This document shows positions 10,775 through 23,737 of a stretch of 64,000 bases of DNA, piece by piece. The position numbers and the translations under genes were made by a program. Origin of the DNA: Geosiphon pyriformis (Eukaryota; Glomeromycota; Glomeromycetes; Archaeosporales; Geosiphonaceae); NCBI GenBank assembly GCA_016748015.1, contig JAAOMT010000414.1, positions 102,353-166,352 of the forward strand. The letters are read 5' to 3'. Below the pieces are notes generated by a model. The model was not told the DNA's origin, ran no database searches, and saw nothing but the letters and a program-made list of their open reading frames with translations. Numbering within the stretch: the stretch's first letter is position 1; every line of letters starts with the position of its first letter.

Positions 10775-12780
10775 AGAATTAAAAAAATAGAAACAAACTA
10801 CTTGGAATTTACGAAATTTTTATTTTAACATTACAAAAATTATCTTGGATTAACAGATAATAATTGGCCAACAAAATCAGTTTTTAATTGTTATATTAAT
10901 AAAAGAATTGCATACTACTTAAGAGATTAAAGAGATTCAGAATCTGTTTTCAACAATTTCTTTAATGAATTACTCCAAACTATTACACTTCCACAAAACT
11001 ATTTATTCATACCACAAATTACAGAAATAAATAAGGAAATTAAAAAGTACACAAAACAAAGATTCCCTATTATTTTTGTTGACAAAAGAAAAAAAAGATT
11101 GTAAACACCAACAAAAACATCCAGGCAGATACAACTACCCACCTGAAAGAAACCTAGAATTAAATCACTAATTAACTCATTATATTACCATACACATGGA
11201 AGTATCATCAACAAATGTGTTCACATTAAATATGAAAACACCATTAGCCAGGATCTTATTTCAGAATAAACAAAAAAAAACCAAACTACTAAGAACATAT
11301 GGTAAATATTTTGAAGAATTTAATTTGCAATTAACAATACTATTAGGACTTTAATTATTATTACTACCACCAGATTTTGGAACTACCAGTTCTTGAAAAA
11401 TAACAGATTCTGAGGAAAAAAAAAATAGCAATCAAGAAATTAATACTCAAAACCTGATTTCAGAAAACCTAGAAATTCAAACTTTGATTGTTCAAATCCA
11501 ACCAATTCTAAGCAATCTAAATTCTGCTTTTATTGTTTCCTAAAACTTACCTCCAATAATTGTAATAAACCTACCAGTTCTCTAATTACCAAACAACAAC
11601 AACAACAGTTACAACCACTACCATAATAACAATTTTAACAGCAACCACAACCACAACAACAACAACTATTATTAGTACCAATAGTCTATACTCTAATTGT
11701 AAAACTCGAAAAATTCATTGGCAAAGAAAATAATATTCAAATATGACTTAATAATATAGAAAAGGTTATCACAGCCAATAAATGGGATAATGCCAGAGTA
11801 TTATAAGCAATCTCATATTTTCTACAAGATACTGTTGATTCATGGTATCAAAGTCTAATCCAGAAATCTCAAGACTTTAATATGTTTAAACTGGAATTTC
11901 TAAGATATTTTAATAATAATAATAATAGTATTGATTGCTTAACAAATACTTTTACAACCATCAAACAAGAAGATACTGAAACAGTTACCATTTATTTAGG
12001 ATGCTTTTATAGAAATCTGCACCAAATACAAGCAATTAATGCAAATTATTTTACAGTACCACAGATTTTAAATCAGTTCATTCACAGATTATGCAGTAGT
12101 ATTTTACAATGTATATGTCTATTATATTTAAACACTCTTTAAGTTACAGTCACTCATATCAGAGACTTTAAATTGGCTGAATTAAAAGCCAATCATGCCC
12201 AAGCTGTAAATCTAATAATAAATAAATTATCTGACTTAGACTCAAAATTGAAACAATTTAGCAACTTAATTAATTAAAAATTGGAAAAATACTTAGCTAA
12301 CAATTAGGCCATTTATTAACCTCCATAATGGCACAATAATCAAGAAAGTTCTAATCAATTTCAAAATCAGTTGTGTCTATTCTCAACAAATCAACAGTGA
12401 CAGCAAGAAATATGTGTTTGCTACTATTGTAGTAAACAAAAACATTTGCAATTCAAATGTTGCAAATAGTTAAGTAATCAACAATCAGAAAATCAGTATC
12501 AAAACTCTAATCACCAATTTCAAATCCAGAATTATGTTAATAATTAATCATCCAAACAATATCAACATCAACTGTATTACACTCAAATAACACAGCCAAT
12601 TTATTAACCACCTATCTATTAGCCATCAGCACTGGTAATTTATCAACCATCCCAGCCCCAAATTATTTATCAGTCCCAGCCAAATCAGAATCAGTCACAG
12701 AATTTATCTCAAAACAAAAACCAAAGACCAAAAACTACTCAGATCTGTTAAAATTGGCAATTAGCAATGATAATGCACCA
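10775..12780 (+). pseudogene. gag: Element B gag
   Basis: Full-length but broken gag. The N-terminal block aligns with the MAES...NHLEF...K start seen in E, F and G, although the initiator position reads ATA here. A Gln-rich low-complexity region lies at about 11590-11680. The capsid-like core is open at 11882-12142, with FLRYFNNNN, the TIKQEDTETVTIYLGCF block and PQILNQFIHRL. The zinc knuckle CYYCSKQKHLQFKC is present at about 12415-12465. It would package element RNA into particles. Numerous TAA/TAG codons stand at Gln positions. Confidence 0.85.
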
Positions 12781-12839
12781 ACTAATCTCCAGTTCAGCTG
12801 TCCAGCAAACTGGATCTTAACAATAAAATTCGGGAACTA

Positions 12840-13330
12840 ACTATGCCCAAAACCTAAACACTCAACACTATTTAAGTCTCTTAATATTCCCAGAAATTAC
12901 CACACTTAATCTATTGGAACCCAATCAAATTCAACTAATTTTTAACAATATTTTATCAGCAACATTATTATATAACAACTTATGAACCAATTAGATTGCC
13001 AAGTTGATTGTGCTGCCAGTGCCAGAATTATTATCACCAATAAGATAACAAAAATGCCTATTGGTAAGATTGACAACTTCTCTTTTAAAGTCAATAACAT
13101 TATAATACTTATTAAAATATTGGTAATAGAAGTTACATAGTACTAAGCTCTAATTGGTAAAGACTAGTTGTTTAAAACCAACACTATACTCAACTAAATT
13201 ACCCAAAAATTGCAACTCAGCCAAAATAATCAGCACACTTAAGTACCAGTCATTTGTGATCATTTCAAACCCAGTATTACCCCAGCAACATTAATTGATA
13301 TCAAAAAAGAAGAAAAAAAACCTACCTAGA
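12840..13330 (+). pseudogene. PR: Element B protease with active site deleted
   Basis: The linker block ending NILSAT (about 12945-12962) runs straight into the post-active-site block that aligns with ITQQLMDQLGCQVD. Compared with F and G, roughly 170-200 bp are missing, including the strand with ILDSGSAGS, so no catalytic Asp remains. The deletion point lies in CAGCAACATTATTATA, where the two parental sequences share short homology (CAT). The rest of the fold (IGKIDNFSFKVN, IKILVIE) is visible with stops. Confidence 0.8.
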
Positions 13331-13499
13331 AAGCCTATTAAGTATTGTGGACTAAAGAAAAACATAATAAGCTGTGACCAATTCTATTATGGGATGACAA
13401 AAGAAAAAGAAGAGAGAAAGATGAACCATAAACCATTATCATCAGCAAAACTACAGACAATTAACACACTTTATACTCAGTAGACATGAAGAAAAAACC

Positions 13500-15270
13500 T
13501 TTTTATATCTCTCTTAAGTGTATTAACTGCAAAAAAAAGTTTTCATTTATGGAAGCTTGGGTCATGCCAGACAAAGATTACTAGATATATATCTGCTATT
13601 ACTGTAAGCCATACCACTAAAAACACTTTGGCTATCCAAAATGACAAGGAAAATAGGACAATAAACCATGTCTTATTTGTAGAGAAATATTACTTGACAA
13701 AGAAATATGGAACAACATTCTTGATTGAGGAGGAACATATAACACATTATGCTAATACACAATCCTTATTAGTGATTAGATAAGCTAAAAAACTTCTTTT
13801 AATGTCACATAGAACTAAGCACTATCATGTTTGGACAGTTACTCACATAACAAAAACAAAATCTGGCAAATAATAAAGACTAAAGTCAAAAACACTTTGC
13901 TTAGTGAAATATTGACAATTAAAAACAATCCACCAGAACCAGTTAAGACTTTTTTTATCTCAAATTCAGATGTATTTTTTGATATTATAAGTGATTCAGA
14001 ATAATTTTACAAGCACTATTAAGACTTGATATTCACACAAAAAAAACAAGAACAATAATTAGAAAAACTAAACACCTAACTATGTAATTATTGTTTAATA
14101 TCATGTGACTTTAAGTATTGTAATAAGTATGATCTTATTTACAATCTACCACCACACATAATTTACATGATCCCAAAAGAAAAAAAACCAATTAGCAGCT
14201 GCAAAATAGAATCAGAATTACCACTCAATTGTAATTCAAACTTTAACAATAATAGTAATATCAATAATTCCAGTTTCATTTAAAATGACAATAATAACAG
14301 TAATAATTCAAATTCTGATTTAAACTTAAAACAATATATTGCACTTTTTGATCTTTCCAAAGAGCAGGAACTCAAATAGTTCAGTGATAACAATAAAAAT
14401 ATTATGCCAAAATGAGCACATAATACTAACACAGAATTTAATCTAAGATATCTAGAAAATGTTGTCATTAAATTGAAACCACATTCATGCATTTGTATAG
14501 ATCTGAAATTAGCACTGAAAATTTTGACAACAATAATAGTTCAATTAATATCTAAATATAGTTTAGCAAAAAAGAAAATCAACATCAGAAAAAAAATAAT
14601 TGATGCAAAATATATAGAAAATATTATTGCAATGCTATAAAATAACTCAGAAAAAGAATATATTATTGAACCAAATAAAAAGATAGCACAAACAATATTC
14701 CTACCTTTGGTGAAAATAGCTCAGTTAGTATTAGTGGAAACAAAGAAAAAACTAGAAATAACTACAAGAGGGATAAATGAATTTGGATCTATAAATAGAA
14801 TAAACATATTAGTTAATATAATAGAAGAAGAACCAATTGACAAAGGAAAAATTATTTCCATTAGTCAATCAATTTTTATTCCCCTATATAACCAGTATTT
14901 AGTAGTTATAGAAAGGAAAATAAGAGATCAATCCCAAATTTTCAAAGTAGAAGCCACTATTTGTGAATCAGGAGAGATTACTATTACTAATTTCTATATA
15001 TTGGCTAAAAATAACAAGCACATCAAAATTTTCATTTACAACACAATAGAAAACATCATTGAAATACCAAGAGAAACCACTATTGAATACTTAAGCACTA
15101 AGGTTAAAGACCAATTACCAAGTACTATTTCAGATTTTTTACAACTGTGTAAATATGTGAATATTACATTACAAGTAATATACAAACAAAAAGAATGTTA
15201 TTTACTCCAACCAAAACAATTAGAACAAATAAACTTGGAAAATCTAAACCCACTTCAACATATGTAACTT
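13500..15270 (+). pseudogene. Element B Cys-rich region, dUTPase and connector
   Basis: The Cys-rich part has CINC, CYYC, CLIC and the late cluster YCLISCDFKYCNKY, where the last Cys is lost. A spacer rich in Asn and Ser follows. The dUTPase (about 14390-14830) has motif I as NTEFNL, motif II altered to ISKYSLAKKKIN, motif III KIIDAKYIENI, motif IV NKKIAQTIF, and a well-kept motif V, TRGINEFGS. The connector is open in a 186-codon frame (14707-15267). The Asp-to-Asn changes in motif I and the loss of the Arg-Ser signature in motif II would inactivate it. Confidence 0.86.
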
Positions 15271-15393
15271 AAAATGCTACTTAACAATTTTACTGATATC
15301 TTTGCCAATAAAAATAAATTTAGCAGAATTGACATTATTCAACATTAAATCAAAACTAGAGATGTAATGCCAATCAAACAAAGAGCATATAAA

Positions 15394-15397
15394 ATAC
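15394..15397 (+). repeat. Target-site duplication of solo LTR X, left
   Basis: ATAC, repeated at 16067-16070. AATAC also matches if the terminal A of the LTR is counted. Confidence 0.65.
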
Positions 15398-16066
15398 TAT
15401 TATGGTTGAAATTCATACTTTTTATTAGTTATTACATATATTAGCCATTGATGTTATATAATTAGCCACTCTATTTTTAAATAATAATTATTAACTTGAT
15501 TAATGACCTGATCAATGACTTGATCATTGATCTGATTATTAACCACTTTTGATAGCTATATAAGCAATAAATCTCTTAGCTAAAGAAAAAAATATCAGAA
15601 ATTAAGAAAATAAAATAACAACTTTTATCTCAATCTTTTTTTATCGCTAATTTTTTTTTCTCTATCTTCAAGTATCCAAACATCTTGGAATAAAAAATTA
15701 CTTGTTGGTTATTTCCTAACTTTTTTTTGAAACGTATAATTGTAGCATTTAAAGATTATTGAATAAAATATAACTAAAGAGTACATCTAATACTTGATAT
15801 TAAATTCTAAGAGCACTAATATAAAACATAGAATTATATCAGTGTGTGATTATTTGTTGACAGTACAAATTATCTTTTTATTTTCAAATTCTCAGTTATT
15901 TTTTGAAAAATATAGTAACTGAGATATTTTATGAAACTGATCTTACATATTAAATTCATATTTATTCAATTCGCTCTTTGAAGTTGAATTCTTTTTGATT
16001 CCTTTCATTACTTTACAATCTTGTTCTCCTTTGCTATCTGTTAGCTTATTACTTCAACCCATAACA
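15398..16066 (+). mobile_element. Solo LTR X (669 bp) inserted in element B RT
   Basis: Starts TATTATGGTTGAA and ends TTCAACCCATAACA. The ends form an inverted repeat (consensus TGTTATGGGTTGAA), with the TG...CA termini of an LTR. It is flanked by ATAC on both sides and splits an otherwise collinear RT. It encodes nothing and is unrelated to the gypsy LTRs here. Its internal sequence includes repeated TGATCAATGACTTGATCA-like dyads (about 15505-15535). The right half matches 9000-9382. Its parent retrotransposon is not in the window. Confidence 0.78.
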
Positions 16067-16070
16067 ATAC
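16067..16070 (+). repeat. Target-site duplication of solo LTR X, right
   Basis: ATAC, partner of 15394-15397. The RT alignment continues directly from here. Confidence 0.65.
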
Positions 16071-17299
16071 TACTAACAAGCCATAAGATTATCTAACAAG
16101 AAATCAACAGAATATTGAACAATGGGTTAATTCAATCATTAATAAGTTCATGATTGTCACCAGTAATACTAGTCCAAAAAAAGAATGGAAAGATCTGCTT
16201 TTGTATGGATTACAGAAAACTTAACAGTATAATATGTAAAAACAGCTATCTAACTTTACAAATCCAAAAATTATTCAATGTATTTGAGGGAAAGAAATGG
16301 TTTTTAACATTAGATCTAAACAGTAGTTATTGGCAAGTAATCATGAATTCAGCCAACAAAAAAAAAACAGCATTCACTACTAGAGAAGAGAACTTTGAAT
16401 TTGATATTATGTCTTTCAGCTTAATAAATGCTCCAGCTACTTTCCAATAGCTAATGGAAATTGTTTACATTAGACTACTATGAAAATCAATAGTAGTCTA
16501 CTTAGATGACACTAATGTATTCTCAAAAACATTTAATGATTATTTTCACTATCTTCAGCAAGTGTTTAAAAGATTAAGAAGAGCCAGATTAAAACTGAAT
16601 GCAAACAAGTGTTTCTTTGGCAAAACAGAACTGAAATTTTTGAAACATGTCATAAGCAAAGATAACATTAAGACAGATTCAAACAAGATTAAGATCATCA
16701 AAAACTTTTTAGTATCAATAAATCTTATAAAATTAAGAGCATTCTTGAAATTTGCTGAATACTATTGTTATTTTATCCAAAACTTCTCCAAATTGGCTTA
16801 ACCATTTTATTAGCTCCAAGCCAAAAATGTGAAATATGAATAGACAGAAACCCAACAAAAAGCTTTTGATATTTTAAGAAAAAAGCTTATTTAAACACCA
16901 GTACTAATCCATTCAAATTACAACAAACTATTCATTATTACTACTGATGTATTAGGTCAAGCATTGAGAGCTGTATTGTCTTAAAAAGAACTAAATAGAA
17001 GAGAACACCCAGTAACATATGTCAGCCAAAGCTTAAGTCCAGCTGAAAAAAACTATAAAACTCCAGTACTAAAACATTTGGCTATCTATTAAACTATTAT
17101 CAAATAGAAAGAATATTTGAGTTAAAAGTTTGATGTATATACTAATCACAAAGGATTGACATTAATCTAAAAGCAAAAATTTGGAAACAACTGTCACATA
17201 AGATAAAAAATAGAACTTTTACTATTTATTTATACAGTACATTATAAAAAGAAAAAAAAATAGAAATGCCAACAGTTTGTTACAAATGAAACAAATCTA

Positions 17300-18685
17300 A
17301 GAACATTTCAACCCAAAAATATAACAAAAAATGAATACACAAAAAATATTTACAACTTCAGCATTATATTAATATTCAACAGTTTAAGAAAAAATTATTT
17401 CAAAAGAAGAAATTATCTCAAAAAGAACAAAACAACATAAAACAACAATCAAAATATTTTATTACATATCAAAATATACTATATAAAAAACAGAAAAGAT
17501 ATAAATCAACTACTCAGAATAATCACAAAACTAGAGGAAAAACAATACTATACAATATGCACTTAGATTTGACAGCAAGACATTTTCATAAAGAAGTAAC
17601 CATAAAAAAACCAGAAAAAAATAATATTGGTCATCAATGTATTCAGATATTATTTAATACATTCAAAATTGTAATGTTTGTCAAAAAAGAAAAAAAACAA
17701 GACTCAGTAAACTATTAAGAACAATTAAAGTAGAACAATTATTTGATCAAATTGAAATTAACTTAGTCAAACTATTGACAATAACCAGTAGAAAAAATCA
17801 TTATATAGCAATAGTCATAAATTATCTTACAAAATGGCCAGAAACAAAAGCAATTCAAAGAGCAAATACAGAATTCATAGCCAAATTTGTTTATCAAAAC
17901 TTGATATGTCAACACAAATATTCAAAAGAATTGTTATCAAACCAAAAAACTCATTTTGTAAACAAAACATTAGCAGAATTAAGTCAAAAATTTGGAATCA
18001 AAAGACTATTATTATTATCATATCATCCACAAACCAATAACTTAGTTAAAAGATTTAACTAAACATTATGTAAAACAATAATTAAGATTAGCCAAAAAAA
18101 TCAGGACAAATAAAATTTGTTTATACTATTAGTATTATTTGCTTATTGAACAATGAAGCAAGATATCATACAAACAACACTATTTAAACTTGTTTATGAT
18201 AGAACAGCAACATTATCAGTTAAAATAGACATCAACACATATTCAACAGAACTAATAACAGAAGCCAACTTCTAAAAAACATTGCTAAGAAAAACATACA
18301 AACTAATAGAAATATTAGAAAACAAAAGATAAAAAGCAGTTGATAACATTCAAAAGTCACAAAAAAAACAAAAAAAATAACATAATAACCAATTACCAAA
18401 TAAACCAGTTAAATTCAAAATTGGAGACAAAATACTTTTACATTATACCAAAGCAAAAAAACAATGGAATAAAAAATTTAACCCCAAATAGAATGGACTA
18501 TTTCATATTAAAGAAATTCTAGGAAATAGAGCTTACAAATTAAGATAGAACAACAAAATTTTAGCTAAAGCAGCACATAAAAATTGACTAAAATCATATC
18601 ACAATATAGTATCATCATTCACCAGTAATATTCTACAACTGGAAGCACAATAAATACTAATCTAACCAGATAAAATTCCACGAAA
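17300..18685 (+). pseudogene. IN: Element B integrase
   Basis: The core is open at 17775-18062 (ITSRKNHYIAIVINYLTKW... to LVKRFN). All three catalytic acids are changed: the first Asp is Asn (INLVK), the second Asp is Asn (LLSNQ) and the Glu is Lys (LVKRFN). Each fits a G-to-A change. The zinc domain is frameshifted near 17610. The C-terminal part with KIGDKILL and a GPY/F-like segment can be followed to about 18600, with many stops. Confidence 0.87.
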
Positions 18686-18689
18686 TTTG

Positions 18690-19400
18690 GAACCAATTAT
18701 AATCATTGACCAAAACAATATAAAAAACATGGTATATGTAATAAAAGCAACAAACAAAAAAATGGAAATTCCAAACCACATTTATTTAATGGCTTAACAA
18801 TTATTCCAAGCTGTAAATCAACAACAATTAGATATTAAAATTATTATTAATCACTAAACAATCTGTTATCAGAACACCAAAAGAAAAAAAAAGTAGGAAA
18901 TACATCATATCAACAACCATTAAACTCAATAAAATATTGATCAGATAAAATAATAGAAAAAGTAAAAAATACTTTTGAGAAAATATTCATAATTATTCTA
19001 ATAGAGAAGCTAATAAAAAAAAGTTGAAAACACTAAACAAAACAACTTTCAATACTATACTGTTACTATTAATTAGAACAAAAGCTAAATATTCAAGAAT
19101 TATATATTGACAAATCCAAAAAAATATTCAATCAAGAAATAATATGGCAAATTGAAAACATTATCAGAAAAAAAATAAACTTATCATTTCACATTAGAAC
19201 AATTTATCGACTATATATTATATTTCAAAATTATTCAAAAATACTACTACACTCAGAAATAGAAACAATAATCATTAATCAATAAGGAAATATAAACAAC
19301 TTACAAGTAGAAAACATAAGAACCAGAGTTGAACAAACAATATTAGATAAAAAAGTAATAGAATTTATCTAAAATAAAATTTCAACAGAGTTCAATATTA
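18690..19400 (+). pseudogene. Element B C-terminal domain, type I (unknown function)
   Basis: Same unknown post-integrase domain as in A and G, with blocks corresponding to AQQLFQ, KVKNTFEKI, QLSILYCYY and IRTIYRL, ended by a TAA after FNTEFNI-like residues just before a decayed polypurine tract (about 19401-19416). It is heavily interrupted by stops. Its presence with the same boundaries shows that the domain belongs to the element and is not a chance addition to one copy. Confidence 0.7.
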
Positions 19401-19416
19401 AAAAAAAAAGAGATAA

Positions 19417-20311
19417 TATTACTCATAGAAAAGAGTACAAGAAAAAATAGTAGGAAAAACAAATAGGAAAAATAGACTAATAAAAGAATAGTATTAAACA
19501 TATAAATATATTGCTTGTGAATTATGACATATTGCTTAGCAATATAAATATTGCTTGAGAAATTATAGCATATTGTTCACAAATGTGTAAAATCTTATAG
19601 AACATTAATTATGTATATATAGCAAAAGTATTAGAAGCAAAAAAGACAGAATTAATAAGTAAAATTAATAGCTAAAACAAAACAGTTAGAAGCAATTCAA
19701 AATTCATATTTCATATTAATAAATTATTAATTATCACTTAAACTTATGTTATCATCACTTAATTAAAGCATATCAATTATTTCCACTCTATCAACATTAT
19801 ATGTTAATAGAATCTGATACTTAACTATATTAAACCAATAGCTCTTGATTATAGCTATTAACAAAATACTAATTTTTATTTTATTTTTTTATTTTTTTTT
19901 TATTTTTTTTTATTTTTTTATTTTTTTTTTATTTTCTTTGTTGTTTGTTGATTTACTAATTGATTAAAAAAATTAAGCACTGAGTAATTGATGTTAAAAA
20001 TAGTCTGATAAAAGACTCTAAAGGAAAGGTATCAAGTTTAAAAATTTAAGAATAGCTTATTAGAAGGACATAACTGTTAGAATAAAACCAACCACCACAT
20101 TAAAGAAAAAAATTGAATGGAATTGCGACTCCAAAAAACTATTGACACATATTAAATTTTTGTTCATTATACAAAGAACTTAACCAAAACTTTCAGACAA
20201 CCAAAATCTTCAGATATTAAAACCTTCAAATATTACCAACAATATAAGCTATTAAGTACCAAATTATGGGTTTGTTATTTGTTTTTATACTCCAAATAAT
20301 CATTTGTAACA
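19417..20311 (+). repeat. Element B 3' LTR
   Basis: 895 bp, TATTACTCATAG to TTGTAACA. It pairs with the 5' LTR at 9805. The TATA box is at about 19610-19622 and the hairpin pair at about 19788-19862, with one unpaired change in hairpin 1. The T-rich tract is expanded to runs of T interrupted by single A (about 19865-19940), longer than in the 5' LTR. Confidence 0.9.
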
Positions 20312-22544
20312 GCTTATTAAAAAATGTTTAATACTAATAAAAAAAAGCTATTCAAAGTTATGAGCTTTAAGACAACTTTAGTTCTTCTAATTAAGATAAA
20401 GCCAAAAATTTTTCAATTCTAACTTGATTTTTCTAAATTAATATCAACTGATATAAGTTTTTTGATTACTGTAATAAGCTATTATATATCATATTTTAAT
20501 AAATTGTTAAAATATTCAACAATTAAAATTCTTTTTACAGTTTAGAAAACCAATTCTAAAACTAAATCATAATTTAGTTGAATACATGATAGATATTTTA
20601 GTTATTATATTATTCTTTGGTATAATTTATTATTTAAATATTAAATTTAACTGGAAATTTTTATTACAGAAAATTTTATATATTTCTTAAATCCAAGCAA
20701 TTTTTTGAAACACAATATTATAGTCATTGAAAGATTATTTGTGAATTCAAATTAAGTATTTAATTATAATAAAAATAATACTGGTCAAAATTTTCAAAGT
20801 TGTTTATTGTTTTTTACCTTTTATAATTTGCAAAAACAGTTTGTAGATTTTTTTTTTAGATTTGATCAAGTTAATTTTTAATTATAAATACTACTCTTAT
20901 GCTTTATATTTTTAAGCTTTTAATCATTTCTCTCATCAGATGAAACACAATTTATTCTTAAAATTTTATGAAAAAAAAGTGTTTAAAATATCAGTCATTA
21001 AAAAACATATATTGTAAGATATTATAAGAAAATATTATATTATGTACATAGAAATTATGTTCAAGATATAACATTTATTTTGAAATTGTTATATAATTAC
21101 TGTAAGTTTAATTTTACAGAATCTATTTATAAGATATTCTAAAAGATTTAATGACAATAATGTCTATATATATAAATTTTTATATATAATAACATTGAAA
21201 TTTTTTGCTATTATTAATAATTAGAAAAATAAAGTTGAAAATCAAAATTTTGGATGATAAAAATATCAACCAGCCATATATTTTATCTAATTTAACAGTT
21301 AAGTTATATGATCAATTGTCTTTAATTATAATATTACCTTATACAATTCTCTTAATTTATCTTAAAGACTTTGTTTCAAGATCTTCAGAAAAAACTTTAT
21401 ATTTGACTGAACTGATGTATTCATATAATGAAAACAAGTATGTAGAAAAAGAAACCAACTCTGATAGAATGCAAATTATTGATTAAACATTAGATAATAA
21501 GACAGATATTGAACTTACTACACAAGAAAACCTAAAAATTACATAAAAGTTAACAATTATAGTGTTTACAAAAACATTTGGCAGATTTTTCAACCATGGA
21601 TAAAAACAAATCAAAGATATCTACCAAGCTATCAAATAATATTGCCCATTTTAAAATGTATGCTTCAAATATTGTAATATATGATACTACAAAAAAAAAT
21701 AAGCCATCTAAAATTTATTGCAGAGTTTATTTTTTAAAAAATTAATTGCATTAATTTTTTTCATAAATTTTGAGCCACATTCTTGCTTCAAAATATAAAA
21801 ATTAAAGCAAATGATTGATCTTTTGCAATGTCTCTTAATACCAAATATTTTGCTCATAGTATTATTCTTAAGTTAACAGCCAATTATATTACAATTATTT
21901 TAATTTTTGTTTCAAATTTGTTGCTTTTAGCACCAAAGCTGATTGTTTTCAATGTTTATCAAAAAAAATACAAAGTTATAAATAAAGTGCAAATAACATT
22001 TCCAAATTTTCTAACAATTATTCATAGTACTTTTATAATTCCTTTGACATCTGGTGTAAATAATATTAATATCTGAATTTCTGTCTTAATAATAACAACC
22101 AAATATAATAGTGATGTAAATAGAATATTCATGGTTAATAATGCTGTGTTACTAACAGAAAACATGTAGGTTGAGAGATATTATAGCTTTATAAAAAAGT
22201 GATTATTTAAAGATTAAATTAATATTAATTAAAAGCTTTTCTGAAAATAATAATACTTTGATAATTTATCACATAGTAACATAACTTTAATGATTGCTAA
22301 TTGGCTAAAATTTGATTGATCAGCATCCAAAAATTAAAGATTAATAATAAAAGTGGCTAATTTTAAACTTTAATAACTTTATAAAATATAATATAATTCA
22401 AAAAATTAAATTGTAAGTATAAAAGAAAAGAACTTAATCTATTATATTTACAGTTTGGTTTTTAATATTATTAAAATTAGAAGACTAGATGTAATTTAAA
22501 ATTATATAAATTGTTTAATAACTATAAATAGTTTGCACTATATA
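20312..22544. other. AT-rich unassigned region between elements B and C
   Basis: About 2.2 kb with no similarity to the gypsy elements that I can follow. Two short open frames (21205-21486 and 21828-22076) are described separately. The rest is AT-rich with no recognised motif. Confidence 0.5.
21205..22076 (+). other. Two short open frames of unknown origin (93 and 82 codons)
   Basis: Frame 21205-21486 (from MLLLIIRKIKLKIKI) and frame 21828-22076 (from MSLNTKYFAHSI) are separated by stops. I do not recognise either. The second is hydrophobic, with a loose resemblance to the dUTPase motif II/III order (SNLLLLAPKLIVFN... then KVQI), but no diagnostic Arg-Ser-Gly or Gly-Ile-Asp residues. AT-rich non-coding DNA with few G/C would also give such frames rich in Ile, Lys, Leu and Asn. 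More likely non-coding or a decayed gene than a functional protein. Confidence 0.2.
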
Positions 22545-23720
22545 TATTTAACAGAATTAATAACAAAAGCCAACTTTTAAAAAACATTGCTAAAAAACAT
22601 ATAATCTAATAAAAACTTTAAAAAATAAAAAATAAAAAGCAGCTAATAATATATAAAAGTTACAAAAAAACAAAAACAAAAATATAACAACCAGTTATTA
22701 AATATACTGGTCGAATTTAAGATTGAAAACAAAGTATTTTTATATTATATCAAAGTAAAAAAACAGTAAAATAAAAGAATTAACCTCAAATAAAACAGTT
22801 TATTTTACATTAAAAAAATTCTAGGAAATAGAGCATATAAATTAAGATAAAATAACAAAATTTTAACCAAAACAGCACATAGTAATTGACTAAAACCATA
22901 TTACAATATAGTATTATTATCTACTAGTAATATTTTATAACTGAAAGTACAAAAAATACTAATTAAACTAAATAAGATTTTATGAAATTTATAACCAATT
23001 ATAATTATCAAAGAAAACACAAAAAAATAAATCAAGATAAAAGTATATAAAAACACAATATATGCAATAAAAATAATAGTAAAAGATGGAAATTTCAGAT
23101 TACATCTACATAATAACACAACAATTGTTTCAAGCCATAAATTAACAATAATAAGACATAAAAATCATTATTAATTACCAAACAATTTGTTATAAAAACA
23201 CAAAAAGAGAAAAAAAACAAAAATTATTTTATATGAGCAATTATTAAGTTAAACAAAACATTAATCAAATAAAATTATAGAAAAAGTAAAGAACACTTTT
23301 AAGAAAATACCAGTTACTGTTTCAATAAAAGAACTAACTAAAAAAAATGAAAGTTATAAATAAAATAATTTCCAATAGTATACTATTACTATCAGTTGGA
23401 ACAAAAGCTGAATATTCAAAAATTATATACCAATAAATACAAAAAAATGTTTAATCAAGAAATAATACAACAAATTAAAAACTTTATTAAAAAAAAAACA
23501 AATTTTATACTATATATTAAAACAATTTATTAACTACATACCATATTTTAAAATTATCCAAAAATACTATTATATTTAAAAATAGAACTAATAACTATTA
23601 ACCAGTAGAAAAAAATAACCAATTCTCAATTTAAAGACATAAAAACCAAGATTAAACAAATAATATTAAAAAAAGAAATAATAAACTTAATTCAAAATAA
23701 AAATTTTGACAAAACTTAAT
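22545..23720 (+). pseudogene. Element C integrase tail and CTD type I
   Basis: Begins with a block equivalent to the NTYPTEPITEDNFQKTLL segment of the integrase C-terminal part. It continues through VEFKIENKVFLYY and LFYIKKILGNRAYKL (GPY/F-like), and then the unknown domain with KVKNTFKKIPV and the NFDKTQY-like end before a TAA at about 23719. Stops are frequent. It supports the pairing of CTD type I with class 1 LTRs. Confidence 0.78.
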
Positions 23721-23737
23721 ATTAAAAAAAAAGATAA

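Larger units (their letters stand above)
15271..17290 (+). pseudogene. RT: Element B RT and RNase H, split by a solo LTR
   Basis: The RT N-terminus runs to AYKIL at 15397, is interrupted by the solo LTR X (15398-16066), and resumes in register at 16067 with a block equivalent to VLPASHEII. Later landmarks are FCMDYRKLN, LDLNSSYWQV, MSFSLINAPATFQ and the catalytic box YLDD at about 16498-16512. This is the only copy in the window with both Asp codons intact. RNase H (about 16850-17290) has FIITTDVLGQ and YTNHKG (Asp to Asn), with several stops. Confidence 0.9.
9805..20311 (+). mobile_element. Element B: full-length Ty3/gypsy with dUTPase, degenerate
   Basis: A single copy with both LTRs (9805-10705 and 19417-20311) and the complete domain order. 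It is class 1 by LTR and type I by CTD. It is more decayed than A, F or G, with stops in every domain. Its RT is split by a solo LTR (15398-16066) and its protease has lost the active site through an internal deletion near 12965. The bases beside it, ACTC (9801-9804) and GCTT (20312-20315), could be a 4-bp target duplication changed by two transitions; this is weak. Confidence 0.92.
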
